Assembly: GCF_000186865.1 (NCBI RefSeq)
Contig: NW_008705585.1
Location: forward strand, 354,955 to 418,954
DNA: 64,000 bases
Source: Aureococcus anophagefferens
Taxonomy: Eukaryota; Sar; Pelagophyceae; Pelagomonadales; Pelagomonadaceae
Direction: 5' to 3'
Shown here in pieces: positions 44,077-51,443 of the stretch. The notes beneath the pieces are model-generated. The model did not search any database. It was not told the DNA's origin and saw only the letters and a list, made by a program, of their open reading frames with translations. Position numbers and translations under genes: made by a program. How positions within the stretch are numbered: position 1 is the stretch's first letter; every line of letters starts with the position of its first letter.

Positions 44077-44837
44077 GTGTTCGAATTCGTCGATGACGAG
44101 TGGACGCAGCGCGGCGCGGATATCGTCACCCCTTCCGAACACGACGACTTCGGCCACGCGGTGGCTCTGAGCTCCGACGGATCCACCGTGGCTGTCGGGG
44201 CGCCTTACGCCTACGGTTCGCCCGATCTCCCGGACGGTGGCCCCTGGGCGGGGCAGGTGCGCGTATACCAAGCGTCGTCCGGCTCGTCGAGCGACGACGG
44301 CAAGTGTGCCTCGAGGACTGCTTTGGAAAGACGTGCGACTACTGGGGCGACTACTGGGCGAACCAACAACAAAAGGATTATATCGAATATACGTGCGCGA
44401 ACCTCGAAGCGCACTACGGATGCGCCTGCTCAGGGTGCACGTGCGCGCGCGACGACGACGCCGGCGAGTTCGGCCAAGGCGACGGTACCTTTCAGGAGGT
44501 CGACGCCGGCCCGAGCTGCGGGTCCAAGGAGGGCCGCGACTCCACGTCCTGGCACCAGAAAGACGCCCCGACGAAGACCTGCGCGTGGGTCGAGAGGAAG
44601 CCGACGAAGCGGTGCCGCAAGAAGGGCGCGACCGGCGCGCGGGCCTTGACGGAGTGCGTCCGCGCCTGCGCGTCGTGCCCCTCCGAGGGCGCGTGCGCGG
44701 ACGACGCGACGTGGTCGCACACCAACAAGAAGAGCAAGAAGCTCGACTGCGTCAGCGTCGCGCGCAACGCCGGGCGCCGCTGCGCCTTGCCGGGCGCCGC
44801 GGCGGCCTGCGAGCGGACGTGCGGTGGGTGCTCGTAG
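44077..44837 (+). pseudogene. Broken gene: FG-GAP/VCBS repeat followed by Cys-rich algal module
   Basis: Directly after the spherulin-like stop, in the next frame, is an integrin-alpha-type FG-GAP repeat (DDFGHAVALSSDGSTVAVGA, GQVRVYQ). Near 44311 the frame must shift by one base (GGCAAGTGTGCC) to continue as CLEDCFGKTCDYWGDYW, CANLEAHYGCACSGCTC and then two Cys/Lys modules like the tail of the gene upstream (CADDATWSHTNKKSKKLDC ... CERTCGGCS). There is no start codon with a signal peptide. It is either the frame-broken C-terminal part of the spherulin-like protein, extending it to ~730 aa, or the remains of a neighbouring paralogue. Confidence 0.5.
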
Positions 44838-44934
44838 GGCCGTCATCCGCAACTAGACTGGTAAAATCACGGTCATGAATGTACGAGCCTCGGGGTCGCG
44901 TTCGAGTAGTCCGGACGCGCGGACGCAACAAACC

Positions 44935-45034
44935 GTCTCTCCCCGGGCGGACGCTCAGGCGGACGCCATCGGGCGCGGGTTCCAAAGTCTCTCCTCGGGC
45001 GGACGCTCAGGCGGACGCCATCGGGCGCGGGTTC
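44935..45034. repeat. 52-bp tandem repeat, two copies
   Basis: GTCTCTCCCCGGGCGGACG at 44935 recurs with one change at 44987. Each unit itself holds two GGCGGACGC motifs. It lies 50-150 bp before the start of the NTF2-like gene, so it may be promoter sequence. Confidence 0.85.
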
Positions 45035-45081
45035 AACATCCAGCTTGAGGGCAAGTTGCACACTGTCATCGGCGTGGCAGC

Positions 45082-45945
45082 ATGGCTCTCCAGCGCATCC
45101 AAGCTCTCGTGGCCCTGGCCATCGGCGCCGCCGCCTTTTCAGGCGCTGCCGCCTTTCAGGCGCCGCGCGCGCGGTTCCAGACACCACCACACACACGACC
45201 GTCCACAGTGCTGCGCGCGACGCTGGAAGCGCCGTCGAGCACGAGCACGCTGCGCCCGGACATCGCCGAGTGCCTCGGTAACGAGCCCGAGGGCCTCTTC
45301 GACGAGAGTGAAAAGATCGAGGCCGCGCCCTTCCCGCTCTCCGAGTCGGAGCTCATCGGTCTGGCCAAGGCCTACATCGCGTCGTTCACGAACGGCGACG
45401 GCGTCGACTGGTACGCGCGCGACTTCCGCTTCGTCGCGCCGGTCGTCGGTCCGTTCGACAAGGACCTCTTCGTCGACAGCCTCAGCGGCTTCGACCTGCA
45501 GAAGGCCTTCCCCGATTTGAACAGCAACGCGCACCACTTCCGCGTGGACCCCTTCGAGACGAACCGCGTCTGGTGGAGCGTCAAGTACACGGGCAAGAAC
45601 ACGGGGCCCGTGCTCGGGCGGCCGGCGACGGGCAAGAGTGTAGAGTCGCCAATTCAGGCGCAGTCGGCGACGTTCAACGAAAAGGGCGAGGTCACGAAGT
45701 TCACCATCGGCTACGTGCTCGACAAGGAGACGGGCAACACGGGCGGCCTCGGCGGCGTCTTCGGCCTCTTCTACGCCATCGGCTACGGGCTGCCCTTCCC
45801 CGAGGCGCAGCCGTGGCGGCCGTCGCCGCTCTACGGCACGCTCATGTCGGGCAACCGCGCGATCCAGAGCTTCTTCAAGGAGCAGCCCAGCGTCAAGGAC
45901 GCGGTCCTCTCGACCATCTCCGCGCTCGGGGGCGGCGCGAAGTAA
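45082..45945 (+). CDS. Plastid-targeted NTF2/SnoaL-like protein
   Basis: MALQRIQALVALAIGAAAFS is a signal peptide; the following GAAAFQAPRA is the ASAFAP-like plastid signal of heterokont algae. The mature part (from ~residue 85) fits the cone-shaped NTF2/SnoaL fold: a helix pair around LIGLAKAYIASFTNGDGVDWYARDFRF, FDKDLFVDSLSGFDL and beta strands HHFRVDPFETNRVWWSV and TKFTIGYVLD. The conserved Tyr/Asp positions of active isomerases are not obvious, so a ligand-binding role is equally possible. It ends 9 bp from the convergent SNARE gene stop. Confidence 0.7.
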   Translation: MALQRIQALVALAIGAAAFSGAAAFQAPRARFQTPPHTRPSTVLRATLEAPSSTSTLRPDIAECLGNEPEGLFDESEKIEAAPFPLSESELIGLAKAYIASFTNGDGVDWYARDFRFVAPVVGPFDKDLFVDSLSGFDLQKAFPDLNSNAHHFRVDPFETNRVWWSVKYTGKNTGPVLGRPATGKSVESPIQAQSATFNEKGEVTKFTIGYVLDKETGNTGGLGGVFGLFYAIGYGLPFPEAQPWRPSPLYGTLMSGNRAIQSFFKEQPSVKDAVLSTISALGGGAK

Positions 45946-45954
45946 GCATCCCTC

Positions 45955-47295
45955 TTAACAGACGACGCAGCCCGCGTGCTGGTGCTCCTGCGCCTCCTTG
46001 AGCTTCGCGTGGCCCTGCGTGATCGCGGCGTTGGCCCGGGCGTTGTTGTCCTCGAGCGCGTCGACGTGGTCCTGCTGCGCCGCGACCTCGCCGGCGAGGT
46101 CCCGGGCGATCTCGTTCAGGAGGAGCGTCGACGCGTGGATGTCCGCGATGGCCGCCGCGCGCTCCCGGAGGATCTCGTCGAGCACCGCGCTGCCGCTCAC
46201 GGAGCGGAACCGCGAGAGGATCGCGTCGTCGTCGTCCGCCGCGGCCTGCATCCGCAGGGCCGCATCCGCGTCGCGAGCGACGTAGCGGCCGTCCGTGGCC
46301 GACGACGGCGCGCGCTCGGGACGGAAGACGAAGGCTCCCTCCCCCGACTCGACCACGTGGGACCGAGACGACGCGCGCGCCTGCGCGGCGGAATGATTCC
46401 GTCGGGACGAAAGAGAACGGCCTCCCGACGCGAGTTGAATGATTCCGTCGGGACGAAAGAGAACGGCCTCCCGACGCGAGTTTGGGCGGGACCCCGAAAG
46501 AACGCGGGCACGCGCCCGGCCCGGCGCCGCGTCGGAGAGCGGCGACCGGCGCGCGCGGATGGCCTCCGAGCTGTCGCGAGAGAACTCGCGCACCTCCTCC
46601 TCGGCCGTCGGCCACTCGTCCGGTTCCCGGGGCAGGTTCCGCAAAACGTCCGCGGCCGCGGCGACCTCCCGGTGGAGGTCGCGCCGCAGCTTCTTCACGA
46701 CGCCGTCGTCGAGCGTCGTCGCCGCGTCGAGGGCCGCCGTGACCTCGAACGCGCCCTTCTTGACGGCGACGCCCAAAGCGTCGAGCGCGTCCCGGAGGAA
46801 TTCGCTGTCGAGCTCCGTGCCGCACTGCTTCGCGCGGTCCGCCAGTTTCAGCCGCGCGCGCCGCACGGTGTCCAGGCCCGCCTGGACGCGCGGCGCCGCG
46901 GGCCGGCGCGCCGTGTTTTTTGACGTCCGCCGCGCGGGCTTCGCGGGCCGCGTCCACCGGCGGCGCCGCGCGAAGTCGACGCCGCGCGGGCCCCGCGGCG
47001 CCCGGCCCTCGAAGCGCTCCGGCGCCGTCGCGTACTCCCAGCCCTGCTTCAGGGGCGACCCGTTGCGGCCCTCGACGACGCCGAGGCGCCAGGCGCCGTC
47101 CCAGGCGTAGCCCCGCGGCGCCGGAAAGGTCTCGCGCGTCGACGCCGCCGCGGCGCCCTCGCGCGACCGCCACCAGTGGTCGTCGGCGATCCAGCCGCGC
47201 CGCGCCGTCCACACCTCGTGCTCGTAGAGCTCCACGCGGACGACCATTTCTAGCACTGACCCATCGTCGATGATCGAGTTGATGAAGGTCAACAT
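45955..47295 (-). CDS. Dysferlin/peroxin-domain protein fused to a Qa-SNARE (syntaxin-like) domain
   Basis: The N-terminus carries a DysF (peroxin/ferlin) domain: VRVELYEHEVWTARRGW and, in its second half, GYAWDGAWRLGV and GWEYATAPERF. A helical middle region could be an Habc-like bundle. The C-terminus is a SNARE motif: ILRERAAAIADIHASTLLLN, then EIARDLAGEVAAQQDHVDAL, with the central Gln (AAQQDHV) expected of a Qa-SNARE. There is no transmembrane helix; it ends HQHAGCVVC, whose Cys residues could be lipid-modified. Start at 47295 leaves ~50 bp to the divergent GT15 gene; ATG 47346 overlaps that gene's ATG. A 46-bp tandem duplication at 46391 may be intronic. Confidence 0.65.
   Translation of the reverse strand: MLTFINSIIDDGSVLEMVVRVELYEHEVWTARRGWIADDHWWRSREGAAAASTRETFPAPRGYAWDGAWRLGVVEGRNGSPLKQGWEYATAPERFEGRAPRGPRGVDFARRRRWTRPAKPARRTSKNTARRPAAPRVQAGLDTVRRARLKLADRAKQCGTELDSEFLRDALDALGVAVKKGAFEVTAALDAATTLDDGVVKKLRRDLHREVAAAADVLRNLPREPDEWPTAEEEVREFSRDSSEAIRARRSPLSDAAPGRARARVLSGSRPNSRREAVLFRPDGIIQLASGGRSLSSRRNHSAAQARASSRSHVVESGEGAFVFRPERAPSSATDGRYVARDADAALRMQAAADDDDAILSRFRSVSGSAVLDEILRERAAAIADIHASTLLLNEIARDLAGEVAAQQDHVDALEDNNARANAAITQGHAKLKEAQEHQHAGCVVC
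46391..46482. repeat. 46-bp tandem duplication inside the SNARE gene
   Basis: GAATGATTCCGTCGGGACG begins at 46391 and again at 46437; the two 46-bp copies are essentially identical. Because 46 is not a multiple of three, each copy is read in a different frame, which suggests an unrecognised intron or a recent duplication in a tolerant linker. Confidence 0.85.
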
Positions 47296-47344
47296 GGGCT
47301 GCACGATGGGGGGCTGCTGCCATCGATGAGATGACGCCGCGCAC

Positions 47345-48578
47345 ATGACGGCGAGATCAATGGTGTGGCGGCTCGTCGCCGCAGCTCTGGTCGCCGCCGC
47401 AGCCGGCAACAGCCTCGACGTCGCCGGCGCCTGCAGCCGCACGCGCCGGTCGAAGGACGCCATCGTCTGGCTCGGGCAGCGCAAGCACAGCACCTACGAC
47501 GCGACGCACGCGAACACGTTGAACGCGTCCATGGCGAGCGTCGCGAGGTTCTACCCGGCGTTCGTCAACGCGGACGTGCTCGTCTGGCACGAGGGCGACC
47601 TGCTCGAGCGCCGCGACGCGGACGCGCTCGCGCGCGTGCCCGGCGCGAACGTCCGCTGGTGCCTGCTCAACGAGCGCACGGGCTGGGGCCCGCGCGCGGA
47701 CCAGAGGGGCGCCGTCGCCAAGGACCCGCGCTGGGCGCCGGGCTACCTCTACATGATCCGCTGGTACGCCGTCACGTGCTGGGACGTGCTGGACGCGTTT
47801 AGGCTACGCGTGGGCGATGCGCTTCGACGACGACTCCTTCCTCCTGTCGCCGGTCGCCTACGACCTCTTCGGGGCCATGCGCGCGTCGAAGATGACCTAC
47901 GGCTTCCGGTCCATCTCGCGCGAGTGCGACAAAAACTTTGGCGCGTTCGTCGACGGCTACGCGAGCGACAAGGGGCTGGAGACGCCGCGGGACGACGGCA
48001 CGATCTTCTGCGAGAAGTTCCCGCGCCACTGCGCCGGCGGCCGCGCGAAGCACCCGAAGGCGCCCCAGTTCGCGTCGAGCCGGCCCTACTGCGAGGGGCC
48101 GGGGCGCCTCGGGTTCTACAACAACTGGTTCGTCACGTCCGTGACGTGGTGGACGTCGCCGCCCGTCGCGGCCTTCCGCGCGGCCTTCGACGACTCGGCC
48201 CTCATCTTCACGCACCGCAACAACGACCTCATCTTCCAGACGGCGGCCGTGCGGCTCCTGCTCCCGCGGGCGCGGTGGCGGCGCTTCGCGGACTTCTCCT
48301 ACGTCCACCACACGATCCGCGAGGGCGACGTGCGCTGGGGCGGCCTCGAGACGGGCTACGCCGACGCCGGCGCGGCGGCGACGCTCCAGGCCTACCTCGA
48401 CGCCTGGCACGCGGGGGAGCGGCTCGAGGGGTCCGCGCGCGTGGCCGCGTGCGACGTCCAGCTCACCGCGGGCGACGGCGACTTCAAGCGCGTCTCCTAC
48501 GTGCCCCACGGCAAGACGCGCTGGGGCTGGCTCGCCGCGCCCTACTGCAACAAGAACGGAAGGGCGCCGCTCTGGTAA
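47345..48578 (+). CDS. GT15 (KRE2/MNT1)-like alpha-1,2-mannosyltransferase (one-base frame break)
   Basis: Golgi-type glycosyltransferase. A hydrophobic N-terminus (MVWRLVAAALVAAAAG) leads into a domain like yeast KRE2/MNT1: YMIRWYAVTCWDVLDAF, then GYAWAMRFDDDSFLLSP with the metal/donor-binding acidic cluster, YGFRSISREC and FYNNWFVTSVTWW. It would transfer mannose from GDP-mannose to glycans. The two conserved blocks are in different frames; one surplus A at ~47803 (GCGTTTAGGCTAC) separates DVLDAF from GYAWAM. No intron fits. Joined length ~410 aa suits the family. ATGs at 47345 and 47360 are possible. Confidence 0.72.
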
Positions 48579-48603
48579 AGCGTCTTTCTGGGAGCTTGAT
48601 GAG

Positions 48604-48614
48604 TTCAAGTTGCA
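48604..48614 (+). promoter_or_regulatory. Recurrent 11-bp motif TTCAAGTTGCA
   Basis: Fourth exact copy, 134 bp before the GPI mannosyltransferase start codon and in the same orientation as that gene. Promoter role inferred from recurrence and position. Confidence 0.4.
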
Positions 48615-48747
48615 GTGCAAGGCAGTCGCGTGCGATGAGATCGCTGCGATGAGCTGCGCTGAGTGCGGGACCGCAGCACCAGCGTGAAACGCACCCTCGC
48701 TGCCATATAATTCAGGTCGCGACGCCATCGCGTATACGCTCGAAGCG

Positions 48748-50464
48748 ATGCGCGAGATGCACCACTTCGAGGTGACGTTCGAGATGTGGGCGCGGCGCTG
48801 GCTCGTGCCGGACGTCGACGGCGTCGATGTGCTGTACGCCGCGGGCCTCCTGCTCTCCCTGAGCTCCCTGCAGTCGAACGGCTACGTCCAGCCCGACGAG
48901 TGGTTCCAGTCCGTCGAGCTCGCGGCGCGCGACGTCCTCGGCAAGCGCGTCTGGGTNNNNNNNNNNNNNNNNNNNNNNNNNNNNNNNNNNNNNNNNNNNN
49001 NNNNNNCGACGAGTGGTTCCAGTCCGTCGAGCTCGCGGCGCGCGACGTCCTCGGCAAGCGCGTCTGGGTGGCCTGGGAGTGGGGCGGGTCCGACGACCCC
49101 CTGTTCGGCGACGGCAAGGACCGCTGGTCGCCGTGCCGGAGCGCGAGCTTCCCGCTCTACGCCGCGCACCTGCCGCTGCTGCTCCTGCGCGCGGTTTTGG
49201 GCGGCGGCGCGCGGGCGCTCGCCGCGCCCGGCGCCGTCGAGGTCGCGCCGCGCGCGGCGGCCCTGGCCGCGTCGCTGGCCCAGGACGCCGTGTTGGGCCG
49301 GCTCTGGCGCCGCTGCGGCCTCTCGGCCGACGAGGCGCGCGTCGCCGTCGCGCTGCGCCGCTGCTCCTGGGCCGCCGCGCTCCTCGAGGCGCGGCCGTTC
49401 TCCAACGGGTACGAGGCTCTCTTCGTGTCGCTCGCGGGCCTCCTCGCGGTGGACGGCCGCGCGCTGGCTTTAGGCGCCCTCACGGCCGTCGGCGTGTGGT
49501 GCCGCTTCTCCTTCGCGGCCTTCGCGGCGCCGCTGGGCCTCCACGCCGTCGCGGTGGCGCCGTCGCGCGCCGCGGCCGTCGCCGAGGGCGCCGCGGGCTT
49601 TGTAGCCGTCGCTTTCCTCCTGATCGCCCTCGACACGGCCTACTTCGCCGACGTCGCCGGCGGCGCGGTCGTCGTCGCGCCCTACCGCAACTTCCGCTTC
49701 AACGCCGACGCGGCGAACCTCGCGCGCTTCGGGCTCCACGCGCGCTGGACGCACGCGTCGTCAATCTCCCGCTGCTCTACCTGCCGATCCTGCGCTACGT
49801 CCGCCCGCCGGCGACGCGCAACGGCCGGGCCGTCGCCGCGTCGGCGGCGCTGGGGCTCGCGGCGCTGTCGGTCGCGCCGCACCAGGAGCCGCGGTTCCTC
49901 TTACCGACGGGCGCCGCGGTCTACGCGCTCGCCGCGCCGGCGGTCGCCGCGCTGCCCCGGCGGCGGCGGCTCCTTCTCGCCTGGTGCGCGTTCCACGCGG
50001 CGCAGGTCGCCTTCTGGGGCCGCGCGCACCAGGCCGGCGTCGCGCCGCTGGTGAAGCGTTTAGCCGCGGCCAACCCGCCGGGCGACGCGGCGACGTGCGC
50101 GCACGTCCTCTTCCTCGGCACGTACCTGCCGCCGCGGTCGCTCTCGGGCCCCGGCGACGGGCTCCTGCTCCACGACTTCGAGAACGACGTCGCCGGCTTC
50201 GGAGTTCGCCTCGACGCGCTCCTCGGCGCGCTCGGCGGCCTGCCGTGCCGCGCGCACGCGTTCAAGGTCGCCGTCGCCGAGGCCGCGGACAAGGGCCCGC
50301 TCGTCGACGCCCTCGCCGCGCGGCGCGCGGCGCTCGCCCGCGAGGCGGCCTTCGCGCCCCACTTCTCCGGCGAGATCCCCCCGCGGCGCCTCGAGGACCT
50401 CGCGCTCGGCCTCTACGACGTCCGCGGCCCCGACGGGGCGCCCTGGCTCTATACGCCGGACTAG
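48748..50464 (+). CDS. GPI mannosyltransferase, GT22 family (PIGZ/SMP3-like), interrupted by an assembly gap
   Basis: ER multi-pass enzyme adding a mannose to GPI-anchor precursors with dolichol-P-mannose. GT22 signatures are PDEWFQSVELAARDVLG, TWEW-like VAWEWGGSDD, CRSASFPLYAAHLP, ARPFSNGYEALF, NLARFGLHARWTHA and APHQEPRFLLP. The glycine-leucine-His-x-R-x-THA form fits PIGZ/SMP3 (mannosyltransferase 4) better than PIGB, but the subgroup is not certain. The 63 bp before the N gap (48894-48956) are repeated exactly after it (49007-49069), so the gap is probably a failed merge. A further one-base deletion at ~49757 (GCGTCGTC) separates WTHA from VVNLPLLYLPI. Corrected length is ~534 aa. Confidence 0.78.
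48957..49006. other. Assembly gap (50 N) flanked by an exact 63-bp duplication
   Basis: The bases before the gap, 48894-48956, equal 49007-49069. Two contig ends that overlap were probably joined with a default gap, so no sequence may be missing at all. Confidence 0.97.
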
Positions 50465-51210
50465 TTCGCCGCGGCCTCGGGGGGTCCCGGCGGCGCCTTC
50501 GGGAGGAAGAGCTTGGGGAGCTTCTCCAGGATGCCGAAGAGCATGCCGCCGACGACGAGGCCTGCGGACAGGAGCCGCTCCACGGATCCCGGCGGCGCCC
50601 TACCTGCGGCGTAGGCGCCGAGGCAGATGAGCGCGTCGATGCAGAAGATGATGCGCACGAGGCCCGGCGGCACGGGCGTGAGCACGCCGTCGCCATCGTG
50701 GCGCGCGGCGCCCGCGCCGACGAACCAGAAGCCGAGATTCGCCGCGAGCGTGCACGCGGCGCCCTGGAAGACGTCGCCGACAGCCATGGACGCCAGGCCC
50801 AGCACCTGGCCGACGATCTTGATGCGCACGGCCTTGCGCCACGTGAGCGCGGCCTGGCGCTTCGCCTTCGCCGCGCCGGCGGACGCGGGCGCCGTCGCCT
50901 TCATCGCGCGCTTCGCGGACGCGAGCTGCGCGTTCGCCGTCGGGCCCAGGTCGACGGCGGCGAGCAGCGCCGTCGTAACGCATACCGCGGCCTCGGGTGC
51001 CGTCGCCACGGCCGTCGCCTTGTAGGCCAGGGCCGCGGCGCTGAGGGCGTAGGTCGCCGGCAGCACCTTGGCGCTCATGGACACGGCCGCCGCGGCGCGG
51101 CGGCGCGGCTGCATGGACACGGCCGCCGCGGCGCGGCGGCGCGGCTGCGCGCGCTGCAGCCGCGGCGCGACGAGTGCCTGGCACGCAGTTGCCAGCAAGA
51201 GCGCACGCAT
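50461..51210 (-). CDS. Plastid-targeted membrane protein, unknown function
   Basis: Starts MRALLLATACQALVAPRLQR, a signal peptide with an Ala-x-Val-Ala-Pro-like site and a basic transit region, consistent with plastid import though Phe is missing from the motif. A 12-residue unit, QPRRRAAAAVSM, is encoded twice by a 36-bp tandem repeat. Downstream are about four hydrophobic segments, e.g. VLPATYALSAAALAYKATAV, IVGQVLGLASMAVGDVF and IIFCIDALICLGAYAAG. No family recognised. Its stop codon shares the CTAG at 50461-50464 with the stop of the convergent GPI mannosyltransferase. Confidence 0.6.
   Translation of the reverse strand: MRALLLATACQALVAPRLQRAQPRRRAAAAVSMQPRRRAAAAVSMSAKVLPATYALSAAALAYKATAVATAPEAAVCVTTALLAAVDLGPTANAQLASAKRAMKATAPASAGAAKAKRQAALTWRKAVRIKIVGQVLGLASMAVGDVFQGAACTLAANLGFWFVGAGAARHDGDGVLTPVPPGLVRIIFCIDALICLGAYAAGRAPPGSVERLLSAGLVVGGMLFGILEKLPKLFLPKAPPGPPEAAAN
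51077..51148. repeat. 36-bp coding tandem repeat, two copies
   Basis: ATGGACACGGCCGCCGCGG begins at 51077 and 51113. Two identical 36-bp copies lie in frame within the transit-peptide region of the minus-strand gene, adding 12 residues. Confidence 0.9.
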
Positions 51211-51443
51211 GATCGAGCGTGCAAGAGCCGCACGCATTGCTCTGTCGATCCTTGTGGCATCTTGAGGACTCTTTGGGCCTCACCGTCTGGATATTTGAGA
51301 GCTGCCCAGCGAGCTGATCGAGAGCTGCCCACGCGTTACCGCGCTGCCAGAGGCCTTTGCGAGGCGCTCTGCTTTCTGGTGATGGGTCGCTGACTGGCCC
51401 GGCGCGTGCCTGGGTGGGTCGCTCCGCGCGCCGCGCGTGACGC

